A DNA stretch of 14,687 nucleotides from an uncultured Eubacteriales bacterium (GCA_905201505.1 CAJKOJ010000048.1:1-14687); one strand, 5' to 3'; shown: positions 1 to 8,468, counted from the stretch's first letter. Program-made: numbers and translations. The notes: a model not told the origin generated them from the sequence alone.

Positions 1-6
1 CTTTCA

Positions 7-51
7 AGGCTGTCGACTTTATCGACAGCCTGAGGGCGGGTAAACCGCCCT
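7..51. repeat. Two consecutive perfect hairpins upstream of the M16C peptidase gene
   Basis: Bases 7-16 and 22-31 form a perfect 10-bp inverted repeat around the loop CTTTA. Bases 33-39 and 45-51 form a perfect 7-bp GC-rich inverted repeat around GTAAA. No long U-tract follows either stem, so neither is a textbook intrinsic terminator. They could be the 3' end of an upstream transcript, a structured leader of the peptidase gene, or a dispersed repeat. The first stem has the same layout as a hairpin at 14618-14645: a GTCGA stem, a CTTT-containing loop, a TCGAC stem, then TGAGG. One + strand frame stays open through both hairpins to a TAA at 72-74, so a coding tail cannot be fully excluded, but its GC-rich third codon positions are unlike the neighbouring genes. 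Confidence 0.6.
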
Positions 52-74
52 ATTTATATAAAGGGAGATTTTAA

Positions 75-2750
75 ATGTTCAAACTCTATAAAAGCGAGGA
101 AATTGAAAATATAGGCACAGGTTATGTATATGACCACAATTCAGGCTGTCGTCTTATATACATAAAGAACGAAGATGAAAACAGAGTTTTTACTGTTGCT
201 TTCAACACTTTACCTGACAATGACAAGGGCATACCACATATTGTTGAACACTGTGTGCTGTGCGGTTCTGAAAACTACAGAGTAAAAGACCCCTTTAATA
301 TTTTAGACAAGGGGTCTATACACACATATCTTAATGCTATGACATACAGAGATAAGACAGTATACCCTGTGGGAAGTACTAATGAAGGTGATTTTAAAAC
401 TCTTATGAGGGTTTATTGTGACGCGGTTTTTAGCCCGCAGATGTACACTAACGAGGGTATATTCAGGCAAGAGGGCTGGAACAGTGACGGTAAGGAATAC
501 AACGGCATAGTTTTAAATGAAATGAAAGGTGTATATTCCGACCCTGCTGTTGTGCTTTCAGAGACTTTAAATAAGGAAATGTTCAAGGGCTGCGGTTACG
601 GAAATGATTCAGGGGGAAATCCTGAATTTATTACTGATTTAAGCTATGAGGAATTTTTAGATTTCCATAGAAAACATTATCACCCTTCAAATGCCGTAAT
701 TTATTTATACGGCAAGCTGGATATAAAGGAATACCTTGATATACTTGAAAAAGAATATCTTTCAAAATTTGAATACAGAGAAAGAAAGAAAAATCCGCCT
801 GTAATATCCAGGGATAAGCTGGAAATTGAATTAAGGCACAATACAGGCGGCAAAAACCTGCTTTCTGCTGCTTTTAATACAGGGGAGAGCAGCAATGGGG
901 CAAAGTGCCTTATGCTTGAAGTGCTTGCAACTATGCTATGCTACACAGAGGGCGGAAATATTAAAGAGGCTGTACTTTCTGCAGGGCTTGGTGACAAAGT
1001 AAACTGCGGTTTTGATGACAGTACTCCAATTTCTGTTATGGATATTACTGTAGAAAACTCTGATGAAAATGACATAAAAAAGTTTAAGAATGTTATTAAT
1101 AGTGTATTTAAAGATATTGCTGAAAACGGTGTTGATGAGTATAAGCTAAGAGGTGTTATAAACAGCATTAAGTTCTTTTTTATGGAAGAGGATTTTGGTT
1201 ACAAGCCAAAAGGTCTTTTTTACGGACTTATGATAATTAAGAACTTTCTCAGCGGCGGAGAGAGTTTTGAACCAATAAGAATAAATAAGCTTTTTGATGA
1301 AATGGAGAAAATTGATATTAGGGAGCTTGTTAAGGAATATTTTGTGGATAAGGGCTGCTATGGAATACTAATTGCAGACAATCAGGCTGAAACAAAAGAA
1401 AAACCTGTCTGTGAAAAAAACAATGAGCCGTTAATAAGCTATCAGGCACAGAGTGACAGTGAAGAAGAAGTGCAGAAGTTAATGTCAACCAAGGTTAGGG
1501 ATATATCAAAGGTTGGATATAAGCTGAAATTTGAAGAGGATGACGGAAATATATTCGTGCCTCTTGATACAGATGAAATTGTTTATATTGATATTTACTT
1601 TGATGTAACTGACTGCATAAAAACAACAGCTTTAAGTGCTTACAGGGCAATAGCAGATGTATATAATGAAAAGCTGTCAAATGACATTGACTATTACACC
1701 GGTGGTATGTCTGTTGAAATAACAACATTACAGAGAAATAACGAATATCGTCCTGTAATGGTTTTCAGAATTAAGTGTTTAAGGGAAAATACCGAAAAAA
1801 GTCTGGAGCTATTTGAAAAAATTGTATTACAGCATTTTGATGATAGAGACAGAATTTCAAGACTTATTATGGAAACAAAGCAGAGCGTAAAAATGAGTTA
1901 TATTGATAGCGGCAATGTAAAAGCCGTACTTGAGGCTCTTGCCGGGGTTTCTGCTGCAAGCTTGTGGGAAAGCAGTGCAAAGGGAATAGACTATTATAGT
2001 TATTTAAACAGTTCTGCTGATGTAATTATGAATGATGTCAATGATGTAACAGAAGTTTTTAAAAGAGGTAATGTGTTTTATGCTTTTGCGGGAGGGAAAT
2101 CCGATGAAAACAGGCTTTTGTCTCTTATAGAAAAAACTCTTTCCTGCTTTGACAGAGGAGGAGAAAAACATATACTCTCTTCAGATAAAAAGGGAGAAAA
2201 CAAAGGCATTATTATAGAGAGCAATGTTAACTTTAATGCTGCCTCCTTTGAAATGAGCTGTGTTGACGGCATTGAAAGAGTTGTTCAGCAGGCTATATCA
2301 AGAGAATACCTATGGGACAAAATAAGGATTGAGGGCGGTGCTTACGGCGGAGGCTGCGTTCTTGGAAAAAGATACAGCTATATGTACAGTTACAGAGATC
2401 CTAACTTTGAAAGAACCTTTGATGTGTTTAAAAGAGCGGGAGAATATATTGCCTCAAAAAAATACAGTCAGTCTGATGTGGACAGATTTATAATAGGAAC
2501 TATAAATGAAATTGATAAGCCTGTAAAGAAGCACATGCTGACAAGATTGGCAATGAGAAAGTATTTTGCATCAGAAGATAAAAATCTTGCAGCAAAGAGA
2601 AGAGAACAGATTTTGTCTGCTGTGCCAAGTGATATTACAGCTTTTGGCGAGAAGCTTGTAAATGCCGGTATAAAGGGTATATGCTCTGTAGGGCAGGAAA
2701 AGGATATAAAAAGTTGTCAAATTTTTAAAGAATTGTATAGGATAGATTGA
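75..2750 (+). CDS. M16C family zinc metallopeptidase (presequence protease-like, insulinase superfamily)
   Basis: Predicted soluble, cytoplasmic zinc peptidase that degrades short unstructured peptides, as known for PreP/M16C enzymes. The inverted zinc motif HIVEH lies at residues 55-59 (His55 and His59 bind zinc, Glu58 is the catalytic base). The third ligand is probably Glu149 in the segment VLNEMKGVYSDP. The C-terminal half has the family signature GGAYGGGC followed by SYRDPN, which closes the substrate chamber. The product has 891 residues, somewhat shorter than the roughly 970 usual for this family, yet both halves and both signatures are present, so it looks functional. There is no signal peptide. 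The start has GGGAG at 63-67, seven bases upstream. The gene stops where the purM promoter begins. The family is clear; the physiological substrate is not. Confidence 0.93.
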   Translation: MFKLYKSEEIENIGTGYVYDHNSGCRLIYIKNEDENRVFTVAFNTLPDNDKGIPHIVEHCVLCGSENYRVKDPFNILDKGSIHTYLNAMTYRDKTVYPVGSTNEGDFKTLMRVYCDAVFSPQMYTNEGIFRQEGWNSDGKEYNGIVLNEMKGVYSDPAVVLSETLNKEMFKGCGYGNDSGGNPEFITDLSYEEFLDFHRKHYHPSNAVIYLYGKLDIKEYLDILEKEYLSKFEYRERKKNPPVISRDKLEIELRHNTGGKNLLSAAFNTGESSNGAKCLMLEVLATMLCYTEGGNIKEAVLSAGLGDKVNCGFDDSTPISVMDITVENSDENDIKKFKNVINSVFKDIAENGVDEYKLRGVINSIKFFFMEEDFGYKPKGLFYGLMIIKNFLSGGESFEPIRINKLFDEMEKIDIRELVKEYFVDKGCYGILIADNQAETKEKPVCEKNNEPLISYQAQSDSEEEVQKLMSTKVRDISKVGYKLKFEEDDGNIFVPLDTDEIVYIDIYFDVTDCIKTTALSAYRAIADVYNEKLSNDIDYYTGGMSVEITTLQRNNEYRPVMVFRIKCLRENTEKSLELFEKIVLQHFDDRDRISRLIMETKQSVKMSYIDSGNVKAVLEALAGVSAASLWESSAKGIDYYSYLNSSADVIMNDVNDVTEVFKRGNVFYAFAGGKSDENRLLSLIEKTLSCFDRGGEKHILSSDKKGENKGIIIESNVNFNAASFEMSCVDGIERVVQQAISREYLWDKIRIEGGAYGGGCVLGKRYSYMYSYRDPNFERTFDVFKRAGEYIASKKYSQSDVDRFIIGTINEIDKPVKKHMLTRLAMRKYFASEDKNLAAKRREQILSAVPSDITAFGEKLVNAGIKGICSVGQEKDIKSCQIFKELYRID

Positions 2751-2775
2751 CATTTTACGCTATATAATTTAAAAT
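2747..2775 (+). promoter_or_regulatory. Sigma-A-type promoter of purMND
   Basis: TTGACA at 2747-2752, a 17-bp spacer, then TAAAAT at 2770-2775 (five of six bases of the -10 consensus). The -35 box overlaps the TGA stop of the peptidase gene (2748-2750). Transcription would start near 2782 and give a leader of about 40 nt, too short for a purine riboswitch; no such aptamer is visible. A closer TATAAT at 2763-2768 has no matching -35 at proper spacing. Confidence 0.7.
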
Positions 2776-2808
2776 AGATATATTGAAACAGAAAAGTTTT
2801 GTAAACTT

Positions 2809-2815
2809 AAGGAGG
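2809..2815 (+). promoter_or_regulatory. Ribosome binding site that fixes the purM start
   Basis: AAGGAGG at 2809-2815 lies six bases before the ATG at 2822. It rules out the longer in-frame ATG at 2783, which would add 13 residues unlike any PurM N-terminus and has no good Shine-Dalgarno sequence. Confidence 0.85.
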
Positions 2816-2821
2816 ATAATT

Positions 2822-3847
2822 ATGGACTATAAGTCAGCAGGTGTAGATGTAGAGGCAGGATATAAGGCTGTCGAATTGATGAAGGGTCACGTTAAGAGTA
2901 CATTCAGACCGGAAGTTTTAGCAGACATTGGCGGCTTTGGCGGACTGTTCAGCATTGCTAAGGCTAAGGATATGGAGGAGCCTGTGCTTGTCAGCGGTAC
3001 TGACGGTGTCGGTACAAAACTTAAAATTGCTTTTGTTATGGATAAGCACAACACAATTGGTATTGACGCAGTTGCTATGTGTGTTAACGATGTTGTGTGC
3101 AGCGGTGCGGAACCTTTATTTTTCCTTGATTATATAGCTTGCGGTAAAAATGAACCTGAGAAAATTGCTGAAATAGTAAGTGGTGTGGCAGAAGGATGCA
3201 GACAGTCAGGTTGTTCTCTTATTGGCGGTGAAACTGCTGAAATGCCGGGATTTTATCCTGTTGATGAATATGATTTGGCAGGTTTTACTGTTGGTATTAT
3301 GGATAAGACTAAGTCTATTGACGGCAGCAGAATTTGTGACGGTGATGTTCTTATAGGTATTGCATCAAGCGGAATTCATTCAAACGGTTATTCTCTTGTG
3401 AGAAAAGTATTTGATATTAATAAAGAAAGTCTTAATACATACGAAGAAAGCCTTGGCTCTACATTAGGAGAGGCATTGCTTACACCTACAAAGATATATG
3501 TTAAGCCTGTACTTGAACTTATTAAGCAGGTAGATGTTAAGGGATTAAGCCACGTTACAGGCGGAGGCTTTATTGAAAACATACCAAGAATGATGCCAAA
3601 GGGAACTAAGGTAAATATAGAAGAGGGTACTTGGGAAATACTACCTATCTTTAAGCTTCTTGAGAAAAAGGGAAGTGTTGAAAGAATGAGTATGTATAAT
3701 ACCTTTAATATGGGTATTGGTATGGTTGCAGCTGTTGCTGAAAAGGACGCTGAAAAGGCATTAAAAACTCTTGCGGATATGGGAGAAAAGGCTTATATCA
3801 TCGGTAATGTTACTAAGGGCGAGGGTATTGAAATAAAATTGAAGTAA
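2822..3847 (+). CDS. purM: Phosphoribosylformylglycinamidine cyclo-ligase (AIR synthetase)
   Basis: PurM carries out the fifth step of de novo purine synthesis, closing FGAM to AIR with ATP in the cytoplasm. The chosen start gives 341 residues, the normal length, opening MDYKSAGVDVEAGYKAVELM as is typical. Recognisable blocks are the nucleotide and magnesium-binding SGTDGVGTKLK (58-68), DAVAMCVNDVV (82-92) and GGETAEMPG (135-143), followed by SSGIHSNGYSL and the C-terminal SHVTGGGFIENIPRM. The gene is first in a cluster with purN and purD and has its own promoter. A 12-bp hairpin lies between it and purN. No purF, purL or purH is in the window, so the rest of the pathway must be encoded elsewhere. 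Confidence 0.97.
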   Translation: MDYKSAGVDVEAGYKAVELMKGHVKSTFRPEVLADIGGFGGLFSIAKAKDMEEPVLVSGTDGVGTKLKIAFVMDKHNTIGIDAVAMCVNDVVCSGAEPLFFLDYIACGKNEPEKIAEIVSGVAEGCRQSGCSLIGGETAEMPGFYPVDEYDLAGFTVGIMDKTKSIDGSRICDGDVLIGIASSGIHSNGYSLVRKVFDINKESLNTYEESLGSTLGEALLTPTKIYVKPVLELIKQVDVKGLSHVTGGGFIENIPRMMPKGTKVNIEEGTWEILPIFKLLEKKGSVERMSMYNTFNMGIGMVAAVAEKDAEKALKTLADMGEKAYIIGNVTKGEGIEIKLK

Positions 3848-3853
3848 ATTTTG

Positions 3854-3880
3854 TTAAGGGTTGACGGTGTCAGCCCTTAA
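3854..3880 (+). other. 12-bp stem-loop between purM and purN
   Basis: Bases 3854-3865 pair with 3869-3880 around the three-base loop GGT; there is one G-U pair and no mismatch. No U-tract follows, so it is unlikely to terminate transcription. It starts six bases after the purM stop and ends about 20 bases before the purN ribosome binding site. It could stabilise the purM 3' end, be a processing site, or set the purM:purN ratio; the role is inferred only. Confidence 0.6.
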
Positions 3881-3912
3881 TGCGGTTAAATACAGGACAG
3901 GAGACTTTTGAT

Positions 3913-4533
3913 ATGATTAAAATCGGTGCTTTGGTAAGCGGCGGCGGCACTAACCTTCAGGCAATTATGGACGCTATTGACAAGGGCGGAATAAATGCTG
4001 AAGTTGCAGCTGTTGTAAGCAGCAAGGAGGGGGCATACGCCCTTGAAAGAGCGAAGTCAAGAGGTATTGAAAACACTGTAATAAGAAAAAAGAATTTTAA
4101 AACAGCTGAGGAATACGAATTGGCTCTTGCTGAATATTTTAAGGAAAGGGATATTGACCTTATTGTACTTGCAGGATTTATGGTTATATTGGGCACTACA
4201 TTTGTAAATCAGTTTGAAAACAGGATTATAAATATACATCCTGCTCTTATACCGAGTTTCTGCGGTGAAGGATTTTACGGACTTCACGTTCATGAGGCAG
4301 CGTTAAAGGCAGGTGTAAAGGTTACAGGGGCAACTGTGCATTTTGTTACAGCTGAATGTGACGCGGGCCCTATTATATTGCAGAAGGCCGTTGATGTTAT
4401 GGATAATGACACACCTGAAACATTACAAAGAAGAGTAATGGAGCAGGCTGAATGGGTTATTTATCCTAAAGCTGTAAGGTTATTTGCAGATAATAAACTT
4501 GAAATTGCAGACGGAATAGTAAAAAGGAGATAA
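3913..4533 (+). CDS. purN: Phosphoribosylglycinamide formyltransferase (GAR transformylase)
   Basis: PurN transfers a formyl group from 10-formyl-tetrahydrofolate to GAR, the third step of purine synthesis. The start is placed at ATG 3913, where the family's usual opening MIKIGALVSGGGTNLQ begins; AGGAG at 3899-3903 serves it. The in-frame ATG at 3880 would add 11 unrelated residues and lies in the foot of the preceding hairpin. The product is 206 residues. The phosphate loop SGGGTNLQ is at 9-16. Catalytic Asn107 and His109 lie in NIHPALIPSF, and catalytic Asp150 in DAGPII, matching E. coli Asn106/His108/Asp144 after a five-residue insertion (CGEGF) common in Clostridia. The purD ribosome binding site lies inside the last codons. 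Confidence 0.96.
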   Translation: MIKIGALVSGGGTNLQAIMDAIDKGGINAEVAAVVSSKEGAYALERAKSRGIENTVIRKKNFKTAEEYELALAEYFKERDIDLIVLAGFMVILGTTFVNQFENRIINIHPALIPSFCGEGFYGLHVHEAALKAGVKVTGATVHFVTAECDAGPIILQKAVDVMDNDTPETLQRRVMEQAEWVIYPKAVRLFADNKLEIADGIVKRR

Positions 4534-4539
4534 AGAAGT

Positions 4540-5799
4540 ATGAAGGTTTTGGTTGTTGGCAGCGGCGGAAGAGAGCACGCTATATGTTGGAAACTTTTAC
4601 AAAGTCCTAAGGTGGAAAAGCTGTATTGTGCACCAGGTAATGCAGGTATCGGGGAAGATGCGGAGCTTGTGCCTATCGGTGCAATGGAGTTTGACAAACT
4701 TATTGACTTTGCTAAATCAGAGGGCATTGATTTTACAGTAGTTGGTATGGACGATCCTCTTGTGGGAGGTATTGTTGACAGATTCGAAGAAGAAGGCTTA
4801 AAGGTATTCGGTCCTAAGGCAAATGCCGCTATTATTGAAGGCAGCAAGGCTTTCAGTAAGGAACTTATGAAAAAATATAATATTCCTACAGCTGCTTATG
4901 AAACATTTGATGACTATGAAAAGGCTTTGGAATATGTTAAAAAGGGAGATTTCCCCGTTGTGTTAAAGGCTGACGGTCTTGCTTTAGGCAAGGGTGTGCT
5001 TATTTGCAATACTCTTGATGAAGCTGTTGAAGGTCTTAATACTATTATGGTAGATAAGAAGTTTGGAGAAAGCGGAAATAAGGTTGTTATAGAAGAGTTT
5101 CTTACAGGACAGGAAATGTCAGTTTTAAGTTTCTGCGACGGCAAGACTATTGTGCCAATGGTATCTGCACAGGATCATAAGAGAGCCTTGGACGGCGATA
5201 AGGGGCTGAATACAGGCGGTATGGGCACATTTTCACCTTCAAGAGTTTATACACCTGAGCTTGCAGATGAGTGTATGGAAACAATTTTTAAACCTACTGT
5301 TGAAGCTCTTAATAAAGAGGGCAGAACATTTAAGGGTATTATTTTCTTCGGACTTATGCTTACTCCAAAGGGAATGAAAGTTATAGAATACAATGCACGT
5401 TTCGGCGACCCTGAAACACAGGTTGTTTTGCCAAGGTTAAAGTCTGATTTAATGGAAATATTTGAGGCTTGTGCCGAGGGTACTCTTGACAAGGTTAATG
5501 TTGAATGGGAAGATAACGGTACAGCCTGCGTTGTGCTTGCAAGCGGCGGCTATCCGGAAAGCTATACAAAGGGATATGAAATTACAGGACTTGAAGAGGC
5601 AAAAAAGGCAGAAAACATTGTTGTGTTCCACGCAGGCACTGCTTTAAAGGACGGAAAGTTTGTAACAAACGGCGGACGTGTACTTGGCGTTACAGGTATA
5701 GGAAAAAATCTTGATGAAGCTATTAAAATTGCTTATGAAGGGGTTAAGCTGGTAGATTTTAAGGACAAGCATTTCAGAAGAGATATTGGCGTGAAATAA
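4540..5799 (+). CDS. purD: Phosphoribosylamine-glycine ligase (GAR synthetase)
   Basis: PurD joins phosphoribosylamine and glycine with ATP, the second step of purine synthesis, giving the substrate of PurN next door. At 419 residues it is full length. The N-terminal domain has GSGGREHA (7-14). The ATP-grasp domain shows VVLKADGLALGKGV (140-153), the substrate loop DHKRALDGDKGLNTGGMG (212-229) and the metal-binding EYNARFGDPETQ (283-294). The start follows the purN stop by six bases, and its Shine-Dalgarno AGGAGA (4525-4530) lies within the end of purN, which favours coupled translation. purH, often found between purN and purD in Firmicutes, is absent here. A strong terminator follows. Confidence 0.97.
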   Translation: MKVLVVGSGGREHAICWKLLQSPKVEKLYCAPGNAGIGEDAELVPIGAMEFDKLIDFAKSEGIDFTVVGMDDPLVGGIVDRFEEEGLKVFGPKANAAIIEGSKAFSKELMKKYNIPTAAYETFDDYEKALEYVKKGDFPVVLKADGLALGKGVLICNTLDEAVEGLNTIMVDKKFGESGNKVVIEEFLTGQEMSVLSFCDGKTIVPMVSAQDHKRALDGDKGLNTGGMGTFSPSRVYTPELADECMETIFKPTVEALNKEGRTFKGIIFFGLMLTPKGMKVIEYNARFGDPETQVVLPRLKSDLMEIFEACAEGTLDKVNVEWEDNGTACVVLASGGYPESYTKGYEITGLEEAKKAENIVVFHAGTALKDGKFVTNGGRVLGVTGIGKNLDEAIKIAYEGVKLVDFKDKHFRRDIGVK

Positions 5800-5816
5800 A
5801 AATTAGGTTCATATAC

Positions 5817-5857
5817 AAATAAGCTGATGTAAATTTCTTTTTACATCAGCTTATTTT
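5817..5857. terminator. Bidirectional intrinsic terminator between purD and the PAP2 gene
   Basis: Bases 5817-5833 and 5840-5856 form a perfect 17-bp stem with a six-base loop. The A-rich left foot and T-rich right foot suit termination from both strands: purD on + and the proS operon on -. The stem overlaps the stop codon of the - strand phosphatase gene (5851-5853). Confidence 0.85.
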
Positions 5858-6543
5858 ATTTGAAATATTTTTCTTGATATTTTGTCAAATACAGCCATAG
5901 GATATTTATAAAGCTGTGTTCTCTGCCCTATAATAAATGTAATTTCTGCAATGGCAACTCCGCCTATCGCATCAACAATAACGTGCTGTTTAACAAGGAG
6001 TGTTGACGCTATTATAAGCAGTGAAAACATAAGTGAAAGTTGTTTATACCATTTAGGTATTTTCCTGCTGTTTTTTATACCTCTGTAGCAGAACCAGCTG
6101 ACCATACAGTGTATAGACGGAAATAGGTTTGTCGGTGCGTCAACGTGATATATTATCCTGAGCACTGAGTCAAAAAATGTGTTCCCTATTACATCCGGAC
6201 GAAGGTCCGTTGTGGTAGGGAAAAAAATAAAAAAGCAAAAACTAATTGCCTTTGCTGCTATATCAGCAGTAAAAAATTTGTGAAACTTAATTTTTCCTTC
6301 TTTTGCTATTAAAATATAATTTACTATGTAATATAAGTACCAAAAGCAGTAAACAAGGACAAAGCTTTCCACAAAGGGAATAGCTCTGTCCGCTTTAAAT
6401 GTAATGTTATAGTGATAAAAATTTTCCGCTATATGCTGTCCTCCGAAATATACAAGTGAATTGTAAACAATGCTGAACAAAAAAGGTATGATTGAATACA
6501 AAGGTATAACAGGAGCAGCATATTTTAAAATAAACTGTTTCAT
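5851..6543 (-). CDS. PAP2-family integral membrane phosphatase (Aur1/PAP2_3-like)
   Basis: A 230-residue multi-spanning membrane protein with hydrophobic segments near residues 10-32, 60-80, 97-110, 170-184 and 188-206. The PAP2 motifs are recognisable: LRPD at 114-117, FPSIHCM at 141-147 with catalytic His145, and STLLVKQHVIVD at 180-191 with nucleophile His187 and Asp191. The first-motif lysine (KX6RP) is missing and the arginine of the third motif is a lysine (Lys185), as in the divergent PAP2_3 group related to inositol phosphorylceramide synthase. It probably hydrolyses or transfers a lipid phosphate at the membrane surface; the substrate is unknown. It is last in the proS operon. Its ATG touches the stop codon of the preceding gene and the Shine-Dalgarno is weak (an A-rich AAAAAGAAA), so it probably depends on translational coupling. 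Confidence 0.82.
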   Translation of the reverse strand: MKQFILKYAAPVIPLYSIIPFLFSIVYNSLVYFGGQHIAENFYHYNITFKADRAIPFVESFVLVYCFWYLYYIVNYILIAKEGKIKFHKFFTADIAAKAISFCFFIFFPTTTDLRPDVIGNTFFDSVLRIIYHVDAPTNLFPSIHCMVSWFCYRGIKNSRKIPKWYKQLSLMFSLLIIASTLLVKQHVIVDAIGGVAIAEITFIIGQRTQLYKYPMAVFDKISRKIFQIK

Positions 6544-6975
6544 TTATTTCTTTTTGCGTGAAAATATAAGTTTAAGTATAACTAAAATCAAAGTAAGAAT
6601 GCCTGTTGCAACACCTATAACTATAAGCATAGGCAATGGCAGTTTTTTTGTTTTTACAGGTTTCTCATCTTCAACCTTATCTACCTCTATGTCTGCAACA
6701 AGACCGTATACTCCCTGGTCAAATGTGACAATATAGTCATAAATATCAATTGACGCATCATCTCCGTATTTTTCCTTTATTTCTGAAATAATATCGGAAG
6801 GTATGCTGCCTATTACCTTAATATTGTTAATAGGTTCGATATATTCCACATCAAATGTACCGCTTTCTGTGTTTTCATTTGTAAAGAGAATATCCTCTTC
6901 CGGATTGAGCTTTGCCAAAATTGCCTGAGTTTCAGGTGAGTTGGTGTTCTCAATAACTGCATTAATAATCTCCAT
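6544..6975 (-). CDS. Small acidic protein with C-terminal membrane anchor, function unknown
   Basis: I do not recognise this 143-residue protein. It has no signal peptide. Residues 1-100 are acidic and look soluble. KTKK (108-111) precedes one strong hydrophobic helix (about 113-138) and the protein ends in SRKKK. The topology is therefore tail-anchored, with the N-terminal domain most likely cytoplasmic, though the basic residues on both sides of the helix leave orientation open. The start is supported by AGAGGGGG (6983-6990 on the + strand), seven bases upstream. It sits 24 bp after proS and directly abuts the PAP2 phosphatase gene, so it is likely co-transcribed with both. A partner or regulator of the phosphatase is a reasonable guess but nothing in the sequence proves it. 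Confidence 0.8.
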   Translation of the reverse strand: MEIINAVIENTNSPETQAILAKLNPEEDILFTNENTESGTFDVEYIEPINNIKVIGSIPSDIISEIKEKYGDDASIDIYDYIVTFDQGVYGLVADIEVDKVEDEKPVKTKKLPLPMLIVIGVATGILTLILVILKLIFSRKKK

Positions 6976-6999
6976 ATACTTACCCCCTCTTAATATTTA

Positions 7000-8433
7000 T
7001 TAGTATGCTTTGCCCCAGTATACCATTTTCTTTGCAGGTTTTCCGCAGCATACACACTTGTCTGAAATTTGCTCCTGTTCAAATGGCATACATCTTGAGG
7101 TAGCACCTGTTTTTTCTTTAATTTCAAGCTCACAGGCTTCGTCACCGCACCACATAGCTTTTATAAAGCCAGGAGTTTCTTTAAGAGTTTTTTCAAACTC
7201 TTCCATATTTACTGCTGAATAAGTGTGAGCATCTCTGTGTGCTCTTGCCTTTTCAAGCAGGTCATTTTGAATTGTGTCAAGAAGCTTTGTAACTTCTTCT
7301 TCAATATTATCAAGGCTTACTGTAATCTTTTCACCGTTGTCACGTCTTGCAAGTACTGCTTGATTATTTTCAATATCTCTTGGTCCGAGTTCTACTCTTA
7401 CAGGGATACCTTTCATTTCATATTCGCTGAATTTCCAGCCAGGTGATTTGTCACTGTCATCAAGAATTACTCTTGATACTTTAGAAAGCTTTTCTTTAAT
7501 TTCATTTGCCTTTTCAAGTACGCCTTCTTTTTTCTGCATAATTGGTACAATAACTACCTGATTAGGTGCTATTCTCGGAGGAAGAACAAGTCCGCTGTTA
7601 TCTCCGTGAACCATAATTACTGCACCGATAATTCTTGTAGACATACCCCATGAAGTCTGGTGAACATACTGAAGTTTGTTTTCCTTATCTGTATATTGAA
7701 TATCAAATGCGTGAGCAAAGCCGTCACCAAAATTGTGGCTTGTGCCTGACTGCAGAGCCTTGCCGTCGTGCATGAGAGCTTCAATTGTATATGTTGAGTG
7801 AGCACCTGCAAATTTTTCTTTATCTGTCTTTTTGCCTTTAATCATAGGTATAGCAAGTACGTTCTCGCAAAAGTCAGCATAAACATTGAGCATTTGTATT
7901 GTTCTTTCTTCTGCTTCTTCTGCAGTTGCGTGAGCAGTGTGTCCCTCCTGCCATAAGAATTCCATAGAACGTAAAAATGGTCTTGTAGTTTTTTCCCATC
8001 TTACTACAGAGCACCATTGATTATAAAGCTTTGGCAAATCTCTGTAAGACTGAACAATATTTGAATACAAGTCGCAGAAAAGGGTTTCTGATGTAGGTCT
8101 TACACATAATCTTTCCTGTAACTTTTCCAGACCGCCGTGAGTAACCCAGGCTACTTCAGGTGCAAATCCTTCAACGTGGTCTTTTTCTTTTTGTAAAAGA
8201 CTTTCAGGTATAAACATAGGCATATAAACGTTTTCTACGCCTGTTTCCTTAAATCTTGAATCAAGTTCCTTTTGAATGTTTTCCCATATAGCGTAGCCAT
8301 TTGGTCTTAAAATCATACAGCCGCGGACACTTGAATAGTCAATGAGCTCCGCCTTTTTAACTACGTCAGTGTACCACTGGGCAAAATCATCTTCCATTGA
8401 AGTAATTGCCGTAACTAATTTATCTTTTGCCAT
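7000..8433 (-). CDS. proS: Prolyl-tRNA synthetase, type 3 (archaeal/eukaryote-like)
   Basis: ProS charges tRNA-Pro with proline using ATP. The 477 residues match the compact type 3 form, which lacks the editing insertion of the longer E. coli-type enzyme (about 570 residues). Class II motif 1 is near 66-78. Motif 2 is FLRSMEFLWQEGHTAH (153-168), and motif 3 is GMSTRIIGAVIMVHGD (263-278). The anticodon-binding domain starts near 290. The C-terminal extension has a cysteine set (429, 434, 460, 463) typical of the zinc-binding type 3 tail, and it ends in Tyr as is usual for the class. GAGGAG ten bases upstream supports the start. No T-box leader is visible upstream. It heads an operon with the two membrane-protein genes. 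Confidence 0.97.
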   Translation of the reverse strand: MAKDKLVTAITSMEDDFAQWYTDVVKKAELIDYSSVRGCMILRPNGYAIWENIQKELDSRFKETGVENVYMPMFIPESLLQKEKDHVEGFAPEVAWVTHGGLEKLQERLCVRPTSETLFCDLYSNIVQSYRDLPKLYNQWCSVVRWEKTTRPFLRSMEFLWQEGHTAHATAEEAEERTIQMLNVYADFCENVLAIPMIKGKKTDKEKFAGAHSTYTIEALMHDGKALQSGTSHNFGDGFAHAFDIQYTDKENKLQYVHQTSWGMSTRIIGAVIMVHGDNSGLVLPPRIAPNQVVIVPIMQKKEGVLEKANEIKEKLSKVSRVILDDSDKSPGWKFSEYEMKGIPVRVELGPRDIENNQAVLARRDNGEKITVSLDNIEEEVTKLLDTIQNDLLEKARAHRDAHTYSAVNMEEFEKTLKETPGFIKAMWCGDEACELEIKEKTGATSRCMPFEQEQISDKCVCCGKPAKKMVYWGKAY

Positions 8434-8468
8434 AATTGATATTCTCCTCGCATAAATTATTACATTAA

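Noticed and set aside
3..74. A + strand open frame ending at TAA 72-74, directly before the peptidase ATG, as the tail of an upstream gene.
   Set aside because: It runs through two perfect hairpins, has GC-rich third codon positions unlike nearby genes, and gives no recognisable protein end. It remains possible but is not supported enough to list.
2776..2821. A purine riboswitch ahead of purM.
   Set aside because: The leader is about 40 nt and has no aptamer-like helices or conserved loop sequences.
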